From: UBA2239 sp050177075
Lineage (GTDB): Bacteria; Pseudomonadota; Gammaproteobacteria; Burkholderiales; UBA9220
Assembly (NCBI GenBank): GCA_050177075.1
Contig: JBFXHL010000032.1
Span: forward strand, 1 to 22,642
Length of the DNA: 22,642 nt
Reading direction: 5' to 3'
Part shown: positions 14,316 through 22,519 of the stretch, one piece after another
Position numbering within the stretch: the first letter of the stretch is position 1
Layout: every line of letters begins with the position of its first letter
Translations under genes and position numbers: made by a program
Notes under the pieces: model-generated
Seen by the model: only the letters and a program-made list of their open reading frames with translations
Database searches by the model: none
Told to the model about the DNA's origin: nothing

Positions 14316-14987
14316 CTACCGCGAAGGCAGTTCGGCCACACAGCGCCACAGGCGCTGGCCGCTGCCCTGGTACTTGCGCTCGAAGGGGGTGATGGGCTGT
14401 TCCGGCGCCCAGGACTCGACGGCGGAGGGGATGCCCGCCACCGCCAGGGCCAGGACGAATTCCTCGATGTAAACCTGCCAGTTGCTGCGCACTTCCAGCC
14501 GCCCGCCCAGACCCAGGAGGGCGGGGAATACCGGGGCGGCGTGCCAGCGCCGCATCAGGTGGCGGGGCTTGGGCCAGGGGTTGGGGTAAAGGAGGGTGTG
14601 ATGGGACAGGCGCCAGCCTGCCTCCCGGGCGAGGCGCCAGAAGTCGTTGAGGTCCGCCCGCACCAGCAGATAGTCGGCCCCTTCCGCGCGATAGGCGCGG
14701 TCGTGCTTGTCCAGGCGGTGCAGGGACTGGTCGATGCCCACCACCAGGGCCTCCGGGTGCTGCCGGGCAATCCAGGCGGTGCTCTCCCCCACGCCGCAGC
14801 AGGAGTCGAAGATCAGGGGCTTGCCGGCGTTCTCCACCACGGGGCGGATGGCGGCGAAGGCCTCCAGGGTATGGGCGGCATAGGGCTTGCGGAAGGGTTC
14901 GGCCAGATGGCGCGCCACCACCTCCGCCAGCTTCTCGTGGGGGCCGCTCTGGGGGCTGTCGACGGGGCGGGGAGGGGTGGCGGTCAT
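14316..14987 (-). CDS. Divergent TrmB-like methyltransferase
   Basis: The 223-residue protein has the layout of tRNA (guanine-46-N7) methyltransferase TrmB: a SAM-binding motif (IFDSCCGVGES, 59-69), an acidic strand-2 end (GIDQS), a DLNDFW segment (112-117) and LLYPNPWPKPRH (132-143). The last parallels the TrmB hallmark FPDPWPKKRH. It departs from housekeeping TrmB: the usual EIGFGxGE is replaced by FDSCCGVGE, and the catalytic-loop Asp of PDPWPK is Asn136. The start overlaps the potD stop (ATGA), so it is translated with the polyamine transporter. A bona fide trmB is expected elsewhere in the genome. It could be a paralogue with another RNA or small-molecule substrate. The fold call is firm, the reaction is not. 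Confidence 0.7.
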   Translation of the reverse strand: MTATPPRPVDSPQSGPHEKLAEVVARHLAEPFRKPYAAHTLEAFAAIRPVVENAGKPLIFDSCCGVGESTAWIARQHPEALVVGIDQSLHRLDKHDRAYRAEGADYLLVRADLNDFWRLAREAGWRLSHHTLLYPNPWPKPRHLMRRWHAAPVFPALLGLGGRLEVRSNWQVYIEEFVLALAVAGIPSAVESWAPEQPITPFERKYQGSGQRLWRCVAELPSR

Positions 14988-16048
14988 TTGACCTTGATCT
15001 CCGTCCAGAGGCGGGACAGCAGGCGCCGGCTGCGGGCGTCGAAATCCCGCAGCATGACCAGGCCCTGGGTGTCCGCGGGGAAAATCGCCGGGTTGCCGGC
15101 GATATCCGGGCGGATGTAGGGCAGGGCGGCAGCGTTGGGGTTGCCGGCACCGATCAGGTTGGACACGTCGGCGGCGTTGCGCCCCTCGAGCATGAAGTCG
15201 ATGAACTTGTGGGCCAGGTCCGGCCGGCGTCCGGAGCGGTGGAGGACGAAATTGTCCACCGCCAGCACCGCCCCCTCTTTCGGCGTGGTGAAGCCGATGG
15301 CAAAGGGACGGTGGGCGGCCAGGGCGTCCTGCTGGGCCCGGTACATGTCGTTGGAGTAGCCATGGGCCACCCAGATGTTGCCAATGGCCAGATCCTTGAT
15401 GTAGGTGCTGTTGGAGAAGGTGGCCCAGTAGGGCTTGGCCCGCAGGATGAGGTTCTTCGCCTGCTCCCATTCGGCCGGGTCCTTGTCCTGGGGCGAGTGG
15501 CCGAGGTAGAGCATGGCCGCGCCCATCAGCTCCCGCTGGCTGTTGAGGACCGTCACCTTGCCCTTCAGCTTTTTCAGATATTTCGGCTCGAAAATCAGGG
15601 CCCATGTGTCGGTGGGGAGATTCAGCGCCTTCAGCCGCGTCGCGTTGTAGCCCAGGAGGGTCACGGTGTAGGCGTAGGGGACGGAATAGCGGTTGCCGGG
15701 GTCGTACCAGGTGTCCAGGTAGGCCGGGTTGATGTTCTTCAGGTGGGGCAACAGCGCCTTGTCCAGGGGGCGCAGGGCGCCGCGGCGGATGAGGGACTCC
15801 ACCGCGTTGCCGGTGGGCACCAGGATGTCGTAGCCGCTGGCCCCCGCCTCCAGCTTGGCCAGCATCTCCTCGTTGTCGGAGTAGTAGTCCTGCTTCAGGG
15901 TGCAGCGGCAGCTTTCCTCGAAGCGGCGGGCGGTTTCGTCGGAGATGTAGTTGTTCCAGTTGTAGAGGTAGAGCACGTCCTCGGCCCGGACAAGGCCGGC
16001 GACCGCTGCCAGGAAGAGGGCGAGGAGGGCCGCGAACCCGCGCCTCAT
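14984..16048 (-). CDS. potD: Polyamine-type periplasmic substrate-binding protein (PotD/PotF family)
   Basis: The 354-residue protein starts with a signal peptide (MRRGFAALLALFLAAVAGLVRA, 1-22) and continues DVLYLYNWNNYI (24-35), the family-typical first strand with the ligand-stacking Trp31. Further marks are DILVPTGNAVESL (74-86), a GYSNDMYRA segment (230-238) and TPKEGAVLAVDNF (255-267). Asp265 aligns with the E. coli PotD acid that holds an amine (Asp257), but the adjacent ligand-stacking Trp255 of PotD appears as Ala263, so the bound polyamine may differ. The start overlaps the potC stop (ATGA) and has GGGGGAAG upstream. It supplies ligand to the PotABC transporter encoded just upstream. 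PotD versus PotF cannot be separated by eye; PotD is used for operon consistency. Confidence 0.87.
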   Translation of the reverse strand: MRRGFAALLALFLAAVAGLVRAEDVLYLYNWNNYISDETARRFEESCRCTLKQDYYSDNEEMLAKLEAGASGYDILVPTGNAVESLIRRGALRPLDKALLPHLKNINPAYLDTWYDPGNRYSVPYAYTVTLLGYNATRLKALNLPTDTWALIFEPKYLKKLKGKVTVLNSQRELMGAAMLYLGHSPQDKDPAEWEQAKNLILRAKPYWATFSNSTYIKDLAIGNIWVAHGYSNDMYRAQQDALAAHRPFAIGFTTPKEGAVLAVDNFVLHRSGRRPDLAHKFIDFMLEGRNAADVSNLIGAGNPNAAALPYIRPDIAGNPAIFPADTQGLVMLRDFDARSRRLLSRLWTEIKVK

Positions 16049-16821
16049 GCTTCCCCCTTCAGCACTTCGGGGGCGACGCGGGAGGCCAGGGCGATCAGGG
16101 TCAGGGTCAGGGCCATCAGCAGGGTGGAGACGGCGTTCACCTCCGGCGTCACCGCCACCTTGATCATGGAATAGATCTGCAGGGGCAGGGTGGAAACGCC
16201 CACCCCGGCGGTGAAGAAGGTGATGACGAAGTCGTCGATGGAGAGGGTGAAGGACATCAGGAAGCCCGCCACCACGCCGGGAAGGATCAGGGGCAGGGTG
16301 ATGCGGCGGAAGGTTTCCCACGGGCTGGCGCCCAAGTCCCGGGCGGCTTCGAAAATGCTCTCGTCCATGCCCGCCAGACGGGCGCGGATGATGAGGGCGA
16401 CGAAGCCGATGCTGAAGGTGATGTGGGCGATGACGATGGAGACGAAGCCCAGGGTCAGGTCCAGCACCTGGCGGAAGAACAGCAGCAGGGATACCCCAAG
16501 GAGGATTTCCGGCATCGCCACCGGGGTGATGGCGAGGAAAGGCAGCAGGCGCGGGCGGTAGCGGTGCATGGCGATGCCAGCCATGGTGCCGAGGAGGGTG
16601 GCGAGGGTGGAGGAAATCATCGCGATCAGGAGAGAGTTGCCCGCCGCGTGGAGCATGTCCGGGTTGTGCAGCAGCTTGCCGTACCAACGAGGGGTGAAGC
16701 CCACCCAGGCGGCGTTGAGGGCGGAATCGTTGAAGGAAAACAGCACCACCACCGCCAGGGGAACGTAGAGGAAGGCGTAGACGCCGAGGGAAGCGGTCCA
16801 CAGCCAGAAGCGCCCGGGCAT
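16045..16821 (-). CDS. potC: Polyamine ABC transporter permease PotC
   Basis: The 258-residue inner-membrane protein has about six hydrophobic segments, starting at residues 8-29 (WTASLGVYAFLYVPLAVVVLF). The EAA loop that docks on the ATPase is EAARDLGASPWETFRRITLPLILPG (158-182). Length and order match PotC/PotI, the second permease of the spermidine/putrescine importer. Its ATG overlaps the potB stop by one base (TGATG), and its stop overlaps the potD start by four. It should pair with PotB to form the channel. The last membrane segment has an SRVAPEVLKGEA tail. The longer upstream reading in this frame is only the antiparallel-frame overlap with potB and was discarded. Confidence 0.92.
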   Translation of the reverse strand: MPGRFWLWTASLGVYAFLYVPLAVVVLFSFNDSALNAAWVGFTPRWYGKLLHNPDMLHAAGNSLLIAMISSTLATLLGTMAGIAMHRYRPRLLPFLAITPVAMPEILLGVSLLLFFRQVLDLTLGFVSIVIAHITFSIGFVALIIRARLAGMDESIFEAARDLGASPWETFRRITLPLILPGVVAGFLMSFTLSIDDFVITFFTAGVGVSTLPLQIYSMIKVAVTPEVNAVSTLLMALTLTLIALASRVAPEVLKGEA

Positions 16822-17678
16822 CAGGCCCCCCTCCCCTTGCCCCGTCCCGCCCAGGCCGACAGTCCGGCCAGGGCCAGCACCGCCAGGGTGAGAAGAATGG
16901 AAAGGGTGGCGCCCAGGGGCCAGTCCCGGTTGTCCAGGAACTGCTCCTTGATCAGGTTGCCCACCAGGATGTCGCCGGTGCCGCCTAGCAGCTCGGGAAT
17001 GGCGAACATGCCGAGAACGGGGATGAACACCAGGGCGGAGCCGGAAAAGATGCCCGGCAGGGAGAGGGGAAAGGTGATGCGCCAGAAGCGGGTCCAGCCG
17101 TTGGCTCCCAGGTCCTGGGCCGCCTCCAGCAGGGCGGGGTCGTGCTTTTCCAGGTTGGTGTAGAGGGGCAGCACCATGAATGGCAGGTGCACGTAGACCA
17201 TGCCGGCGATCACGGCGAAAGAGGTGTAGAGCAGGTTGAAGGGACCGAGGATGATGATCCAGGCGTAGACCCGGATGAGGAAATTGCTGGCGAAGGGCAG
17301 GATCACCAGTAGCACCAGCAGGTCGCGGCGCTTCTTCGGGCTGCGGGCGATGAGCCAAGCCAGGGGGTAAGCCATGACGATGCAGATCAAGGTGGTGAGG
17401 CCCGCCACGGCGAAGGACTTGAGGAAGATTTCCGTGTAGGTGAAGTCGCCGAAGAAAAAGCGGTAGGTTTCCAGGGTCAGGCCGCTGTCCTTGCCGGGCA
17501 GAGCGTGGAGCGGGAACAGGGGGGCCAGGCCGCCGAATTCGCCGGGGTAGCGGAAGGAGGCGGCCACCACGATGAGGAAAGGCAGGAGGAAAAAGGCCGT
17601 CAGGAACAGGCTCGGCGGCGCGCTCACCAGCCAGCGGGTGAGACGCCGTTCCTGGCCGGCGGGGGGGATGTCAGTCAT
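16821..17678 (-). CDS. potB: Polyamine ABC transporter permease PotB
   Basis: The 285-residue inner-membrane permease opens with a short cytosolic arm (MTDIPPAGQERRLTRW) and a membrane segment at about 19-41. Five further segments follow, with the ATPase-docking EAA loop EAAQDLGANGWTRFWRITFPLSLPG at 185-209. A periplasmic stretch (about 42-80) precedes the second segment, as in PotB/PotH. Its start overlaps the end of potA by eight bases, so the ATPase and permease are translated together. With PotC it forms the membrane pore for polyamines delivered by PotD. Confidence 0.92.
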   Translation of the reverse strand: MTDIPPAGQERRLTRWLVSAPPSLFLTAFFLLPFLIVVAASFRYPGEFGGLAPLFPLHALPGKDSGLTLETYRFFFGDFTYTEIFLKSFAVAGLTTLICIVMAYPLAWLIARSPKKRRDLLVLLVILPFASNFLIRVYAWIIILGPFNLLYTSFAVIAGMVYVHLPFMVLPLYTNLEKHDPALLEAAQDLGANGWTRFWRITFPLSLPGIFSGSALVFIPVLGMFAIPELLGGTGDILVGNLIKEQFLDNRDWPLGATLSILLTLAVLALAGLSAWAGRGKGRGA

Positions 17679-18756
17679 GGAGGAAGCGCCCCGCGTCGTG
17701 GCGCCAGGCGATGGACACCGGGTCGCCGGCTTCGAAGAACTTCGCCCGCCCCGGCGCGGAGTTGGCGAGGAGGGCTTCCAGGGTCTGGCCGTTGTCCAGG
17801 CGCACCTTGTATACCGTCACGTCTCCCAGGTAGAGGTAGTCCTCCACCGTGCCGTGGAAATGGTTTTTCAGTTCGTGGGGGCCGCCGCGGGCGGCGATGC
17901 GTACCTGCTCGGGGCGCAGGGCGAGGGTGCCTTTCGTCCCGACCGGGACGTCGAGGGCGGGCGGAGCGGTGACTTCCCCCAATCCGGGGGCGCGCAGCAG
18001 CAGATGGGCGGGGGTGGAGGCGGCCACCTCCGCCTCCAGCAGGTTGATGCTGCCGATGAAGTCGGCCACGAAGCGGTTTTTGGGGAAGCCGTAAATCCGG
18101 TCCGGTTCGTCCAGCTGCTCGATGCGGCCCTCGTTCATCACCGCGATGCGGTGGGACAGGGCCAGAGCCTCCTGCTGGGCGTGGGTGACGAAGACGAAGG
18201 TCACGCCCACGTCCCGCTGCAAAGCGATCAGTTCCAGCTGCATGCGTTCCCGCAGCTTGGCGTCCAAGGCGCCCAGGGGTTCGTCCAGGAGCAGGAGGCG
18301 GGGCTTGTTCACCAGCCCCCGGGCCAGGGCCACCCGCTGTTTCTGGCCGCCGGACAGCTCATGGGGATAATGGTCGCGCTTGTCGCTGAGGTGAACCTGG
18401 TCAAGAGCCTCCCGGGTCAGGCGGTGGATGTCTGCGGCGGGGCGCCGCGCCATTTTCAGGGGAAAGGCGATATTCTCCGCCACCGTCATGTGGGGGAACA
18501 GGGCGTAGCTCTGGAACACCGTGTGCACCGGGCGCTTTTCCGGCGGAATGCCGGCCAGGTCCTTGCCGTCCAAGAGGATGCGGCCGGCGTCGGGGTCCTC
18601 GAAGCCGGCGATCATCCGCAGCAGGGTGGTCTTGCCACAGCCGGAGGGTCCGAGGAGGGTAAAGAATTCCCCCGCCTCGACGGCGAAGGAGACGTCGTCC
18701 ACCGCCGCCAGGTCGCCGTAGCGGCGGGTGACGTTGCTGATTTCGAGTAGCGCCAT
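17671..18756 (-). CDS. potA: Polyamine ABC transporter ATPase PotA
   Basis: The 361-residue ATPase powers the importer from the cytosolic face. Visible motifs are Walker A GPSGCGKT (36-43), Q-loop FQSYALFP (81-88), signature LSGGQ (134-138), Walker B LLLLDEP (154-160) and H-loop His192 in FVTHAQQE. The rest (about 240-361) is the beta-rich TOBE-type regulatory domain, with LRPEQVRI and GDVTVYKVRLDN. It is the first pot gene and starts 34 nt after the symporter stop, so read-through from that gene is likely. A TATACT box at 18771-18766 lies only 10 nt before the ATG, so an internal near-leaderless start is possible; no matching -35 was found. The ribosome site is weak. Confidence 0.93.
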   Translation of the reverse strand: MALLEISNVTRRYGDLAAVDDVSFAVEAGEFFTLLGPSGCGKTTLLRMIAGFEDPDAGRILLDGKDLAGIPPEKRPVHTVFQSYALFPHMTVAENIAFPLKMARRPAADIHRLTREALDQVHLSDKRDHYPHELSGGQKQRVALARGLVNKPRLLLLDEPLGALDAKLRERMQLELIALQRDVGVTFVFVTHAQQEALALSHRIAVMNEGRIEQLDEPDRIYGFPKNRFVADFIGSINLLEAEVAASTPAHLLLRAPGLGEVTAPPALDVPVGTKGTLALRPEQVRIAARGGPHELKNHFHGTVEDYLYLGDVTVYKVRLDNGQTLEALLANSAPGRAKFFEAGDPVSIAWRHDAGRFLHD

Positions 18757-18789
18757 GACCCTAGGAGTATAGACGCGGCGGGGGGGAAA

Positions 18790-20310
18790 TCAGCCGTGTT
18801 CGGCGTGGGAGGGAACGTGCTCCGTCACGTGGGAAGTCTGGCCCGCGGCATGGTGGTGCAGGTAGGCCTGGCCCCGGCGCAGGGCCTCGTGGATGTGGGG
18901 GTCGTGGCGAACCAGCTGGGGCGCGAGGGAGCCCACCACCATGCCGACGGCGCTGGCGATGAGGCCGGCGAATTGGGCGGGAATGAAGGGGTCCTCGGGC
19001 CCGAAGATCAGGATCGACAGCCAGGTGGACAGGCCGAGGAAAATCGCCACCAAGGCGCCCTGGTTGGTGGCGCGCTTCCAGTAGATGCCGCATGCCAGGG
19101 GGATGAAAGCCATCACCAGGGTGACCTGGTAGGCGTTTTCCACCATCTTGAAGATGCTGGCCTCGGAATTCATGGCGTAGAGGGTGACCAGAACGGTGAA
19201 GACGAGGGTGACCGCGCGCATGGCGCGCAAAAGCTGACGGTCGCTCATCTGGGGCACCATGGGGCGGAGGATGTTCTCGGTGAAGGTCACCGACGGCGCC
19301 AGCAGGGTGGCCGAGGCGCAGCTCTTGATGGCGGACAGCAGGGCGCCGAAGAACATGACCTGAGCGAAGAGGGGGGCCTTGTCCAGCACCAGCCGCGGCA
19401 GGATGAGCTGGGAATCGGTGTCGATCAGGTCGGCCACCATCTTGGGGTCGAGCAGGGTGGCCGAGTAGGCGAGGAACATGGGGACGAAGGCGAACACGAA
19501 ATACAGGCCGCCCCCCAGGACCGAGCCCCACACCGCGATCTTTTCGCTCTTGGACGACTGCACCCGCTGGAACACGTCCTGCTGGGGGATGGAACCCAGC
19601 ATCATGGTGATCCAGGCGGCGACGAAGCCGATCACCTCCTTGGCGTCCGGCGCCGGCCAGAAGGCGAACTTGCCGGCCTGACGGGCGTGCTCCACCACGG
19701 TGCCAACGCCCCCCACCATGCCGCTCACTTCGCCGCCGATCCACAGCATGCCGAGGACGATGATGATCATCTGCAGGAAGTCGGTGACGGCCACCGCCCA
19801 CATGCCGCCGAAGAAGGTGTAGATCAGGATGGTGATGGAGCCGATCCACATGCCGGCGAGCTTGCTCACCTCGCCGTCGGACACCACGTTGAACACCAGG
19901 CCCAGGGCGGTGACCTGGGCGCCCACCCAGCCCAGGTAGGAGATGACGATGGCGACCGTGGTGAGCACTTCCACGCCCCGGCCGTAGCGCTTCTTGTAGA
20001 AGTCGCCGATGGTGAGGAGGTTCATGCGGTAGAGAGGGGCGGCGAAGAACAGGCCCACCAGGATCAGGCACAGGGAGGAGCCGAAGGGGTCGGCCACCAC
20101 GCCGTGGAGGCCCTCGTTGAGGAAGATGGCGGGGATGCCCAGCACGGTTTCGGAACCGAACCAGGTGGCGAATACCGTGGCGGTGACCATGTAGAACGGC
20201 AGGTGGCGGCCGGCGACGGCGAAATCCTTGGTGTTGTGCACCCGCAGGGAGGCGTAGAGGCCGATACCGACCGAAATAACCCAATAGGCGATGACGAACC
20301 ACAGCAGCAT
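18790..20310 (-). CDS. Sodium:solute symporter (SSS family) with His-rich tail
   Basis: The 506-residue protein is a multi-pass (about 12-13 segments) inner-membrane transporter of the SSS family, which use a sodium gradient to import solutes such as proline, pantothenate, sugars or carboxylates. TM1 holds TVFATWFGSETVLGIP (45-60). A later segment, ALLSAIKSCASATLLAPS, carries the small and hydroxyl residues that form the second sodium site in relatives. MWAVAVTDFLQM is typical of the middle of the protein. The cytosolic tail (about 470-506) is unusual: it contains HHHAAGQTSHVTEHVPSHAEHG, with seven histidines. The solute cannot be told. It sits immediately upstream of potA on the same strand, suggesting co-expression with polyamine uptake. 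Confidence 0.87.
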   Translation of the reverse strand: MLLWFVIAYWVISVGIGLYASLRVHNTKDFAVAGRHLPFYMVTATVFATWFGSETVLGIPAIFLNEGLHGVVADPFGSSLCLILVGLFFAAPLYRMNLLTIGDFYKKRYGRGVEVLTTVAIVISYLGWVGAQVTALGLVFNVVSDGEVSKLAGMWIGSITILIYTFFGGMWAVAVTDFLQMIIIVLGMLWIGGEVSGMVGGVGTVVEHARQAGKFAFWPAPDAKEVIGFVAAWITMMLGSIPQQDVFQRVQSSKSEKIAVWGSVLGGGLYFVFAFVPMFLAYSATLLDPKMVADLIDTDSQLILPRLVLDKAPLFAQVMFFGALLSAIKSCASATLLAPSVTFTENILRPMVPQMSDRQLLRAMRAVTLVFTVLVTLYAMNSEASIFKMVENAYQVTLVMAFIPLACGIYWKRATNQGALVAIFLGLSTWLSILIFGPEDPFIPAQFAGLIASAVGMVVGSLAPQLVRHDPHIHEALRRGQAYLHHHAAGQTSHVTEHVPSHAEHG

Positions 20311-20349
20311 GGCGATTTACCCCGGACGAAGGGAGTGAAAAACCCCGGA

Positions 20350-20355
20350 ATTATA
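20350..20355 (-). promoter_or_regulatory. Candidate -10 box upstream of the symporter
   Basis: A perfect TATAAT on the minus strand (20355-20350) would start transcription near 20343, about 33 nt before the symporter ATG. No convincing -35 lies at 16-19 bases. It is the best candidate promoter for the symporter and, by read-through, the pot genes. Confidence 0.4.
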
Positions 20356-20400
20356 TCCGAGGCGGGCCGAAATGCGAGAAAACTTAAGGCGTTGCGTGGG

Positions 20401-21915
20401 TCAGAAGTAACGGCTGGCGAGCAGTCCGGCCAGAAGCAGGGCGATGACGGCCAAGAGGCGGTTCTGCAGGAGGATGCCGCGGTGGATGTCCTGGAAGGGC
20501 TGGGGAGCGGTGGCCTGCTGGTGCTGGGCGGCCAGGGTCTGGTGGGACAGGCGCGGCAGCTGGGGCAGCAGCACGCCCCAGCGGGGCGCTTCGGACTTGA
20601 GGGACTTCACCAGGCCGCGCCAGCCCAGCTGCTCGCTCATCCAGCGCTCCAGGAAGGGCTTGGCGGTTTTCCACAGGTCCAGGTCCGGGTCCAGTTCCCG
20701 GCCCAGGCCCTCGATGTTGAGCAGGGTTTTCTGCAGCATCACCAGCTGGGGCTGGATTTCCACGTTGAAGCGGCGGGAGGTCTGGAACAGGCGCAGCAGC
20801 ACCTTGCCGAAGGAGATTTCCTTCAGGGGCTTGTCGAACACCGGTTCGCACACGGCGCGGATGGCGGCCTCGAACTCGTCCTCCCGGGTATCCTTAGGCG
20901 CCCAGCCGGATTCGATGTGGGCCTGGGCGACGCGCTTGTAGTCCCGCTGGAAGAAGGCGAGGAAATTCTGGGCCAGGTAGCTCTTGTCGATTTCAGTGAG
21001 GGTGCCCATGATGCCAAAATCCAGGGCGATGTAGCGGCCGTCCGGCGCCACCAGGATGTTGCCCGGATGCATGTCGGCGTGGAAGAAGCCGTCCCGGAAC
21101 ACCTGGGTGAAGAAAATGGTTACTCCCCCTCGGGCCAGCTTGGGGATGTCGATGCCCTGTTCTCGCAGCTTGTCCACCTGGCTGATGGGGACGCCGTGCA
21201 TCCGCTCCATCACCATCACCTCGCTGTGGCACCAGTCCCAGTACACCTCGGGCACCAGCAGCAGGTCGGAATGGGCGAAATTGCGCCGCAACTGGGAGGC
21301 GTTGGCGGCCTCGCGGATCAGGTCAAGCTCGTCCAGCAGGTGCTTCTTGAACTCGGCCACCACTTCCCGCGGCCGCAGGCGCTTGCCGTCCTCCCACAGG
21401 TTTTCCACCAGACTGGCGGCGATGTCCAGCAGGGCCAGGTCCTTGCCGATGACCTTGTCGATGCCGGGGCGCAGGATTTTCACCGCCGCCTCCCGGCCGT
21501 CGGGCAGGACGGCGAAGTGCACCTGGGCCACGGAGGCGGAGGCCACCGGCACCGGGTCGAATTCCTTGAACACTTCCTCCACCGGCTTGCCGTAGACCCG
21601 GCGCAGGGTTGCCAGGGCCTGCTCGGAGGGGAAGGGGGGAACCCGGTCCTGGAGCTTGGCCAGCTCGTCGGCGATGTCGAGGGGAATCAGGTCCCGGCGG
21701 GTGGACAGCACCTGGCCGAACTTGACGAAAATCGGCCCCAGGGCTTCCAGGGCCAGGCGCAGCCGTACGCCCCGGGGTTGGCCGAGGTGGCGCCAGAACA
21801 GGGTGATTTTGAGCCAGGCCCGCAGCCAGCGCACCCGGGCATGGCCGAGAAAGAATTCATCCAGGCCGTAGCGCAGGGTGATGTGGCCGATTTTCAGCAG
21901 GCGCAGCAGACGCAT
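20401..21915 (-). CDS. ubiB: Ubiquinone biosynthesis protein UbiB
   Basis: UbiB is an atypical protein-kinase-like ATPase of the ABC1/ADCK family needed for coenzyme Q synthesis at the inner membrane. The 504-residue protein shows the diagnostic KxGQ motif (K65-F-G67-Q68, in FVKFGQ). It has the family's alanine-rich nucleotide loop ASASVAQVH (125-133), Lys146 in AAVKIL, HADMHPGN (279-286) and ALDFG (297-301). These differ from ordinary kinases exactly as the family does. The C-terminus has a hydrophobic membrane segment (about 484-501: LLAVIALLLAGLLASRYF). It follows ubiJ by 4 nt on the same strand, a conserved pairing. The two probably form one operon whose upstream part (often ubiE) is outside the window. 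Confidence 0.95.
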   Translation of the reverse strand: MRLLRLLKIGHITLRYGLDEFFLGHARVRWLRAWLKITLFWRHLGQPRGVRLRLALEALGPIFVKFGQVLSTRRDLIPLDIADELAKLQDRVPPFPSEQALATLRRVYGKPVEEVFKEFDPVPVASASVAQVHFAVLPDGREAAVKILRPGIDKVIGKDLALLDIAASLVENLWEDGKRLRPREVVAEFKKHLLDELDLIREAANASQLRRNFAHSDLLLVPEVYWDWCHSEVMVMERMHGVPISQVDKLREQGIDIPKLARGGVTIFFTQVFRDGFFHADMHPGNILVAPDGRYIALDFGIMGTLTEIDKSYLAQNFLAFFQRDYKRVAQAHIESGWAPKDTREDEFEAAIRAVCEPVFDKPLKEISFGKVLLRLFQTSRRFNVEIQPQLVMLQKTLLNIEGLGRELDPDLDLWKTAKPFLERWMSEQLGWRGLVKSLKSEAPRWGVLLPQLPRLSHQTLAAQHQQATAPQPFQDIHRGILLQNRLLAVIALLLAGLLASRYF

Positions 21916-21919
21916 GGGC

Positions 21920-22519
21920 TCAGGCCGCCCCTTTCAACCGCTCGACACGTTTTTCCAGGCGTTCCACGGCGTCGCGCACGGCGTCCACGTCGGCGGCGAA
22001 GCGCTGGATGTCGGCCGCCTTGGCAATCTGGGGCTTTTCCTCGGTCCAGTACTCGGCCAGGGCCTGGCCCAGGCTGAGCGCCGCACGGGTTTTCCAGGAC
22101 AGGAAGGCCTTGCCGAAGGACACCAAGCGGTGAGCGGCGATGTCGCCGACGAATTGGCTCAAATCCTCTTCCGCGTCCCAGCGCAGTCCTCGCAGCACGT
22201 TGGCCACGTCCACCGCCAGCCCGGCGTCGCCCTCGGTCTGGAGGTCGGCGGTGCCGGTGCTGCCGGTGGCGAAGTGCTTGGCCAGGGTGGTCGGCGGCAG
22301 GGTCAGGACGGCTTCGGCGGGCTCTTCGCCCGGGGCGGCGGCGAGGAGGCCGCTGTCCTGGATGACGAAGCGGGCCTCGAAAGGAGGGATGCGCAGGGCC
22401 GCCCGGCGGCCGGCGTGACGGCGCAGCTTGTCCGTGGCCCAGCCGTGGCCCGCCAGCAGGTGGTTCACCGCGGCGAGAAAGGCGGATTGGGTCAGGCCGG
22501 GGGCGGAGGGCGGATTCAT
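21920..22519 (-). CDS. ubiJ: Ubiquinone biosynthesis accessory factor UbiJ
   Basis: UbiJ has an SCP2-type lipid-binding domain and supports the coenzyme Q biosynthetic complex with UbiK. The 199-residue protein fits: an SCP2-like region (about 20-115, with PPTTLAKHFATG and GDAGLAVDVANVLRGL), then WDAEEDLSQFVGD, typical of the family. It ends in a charged coiled-coil tail (DVDAVRDAVERLEKRVERLK). The start at 22519 is preferred over 22552 because GGAG lies eight bases upstream and the extra residues do not match a family start. The gene abuts ubiB, which strengthens the call. Confidence 0.85.
   Translation of the reverse strand: MNPPSAPGLTQSAFLAAVNHLLAGHGWATDKLRRHAGRRAALRIPPFEARFVIQDSGLLAAAPGEEPAEAVLTLPPTTLAKHFATGSTGTADLQTEGDAGLAVDVANVLRGLRWDAEEDLSQFVGDIAAHRLVSFGKAFLSWKTRAALSLGQALAEYWTEEKPQIAKAADIQRFAADVDAVRDAVERLEKRVERLKGAA

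Noticed and set aside
18796..22077. Very long open frame (about 1,093 codons) on the plus strand
   Set aside because: It runs antisense through the symporter and ubiB, both of which have clear motifs. Its translation is a Gly/His/Gln/Val-rich mirror typical of GC-rich DNA.
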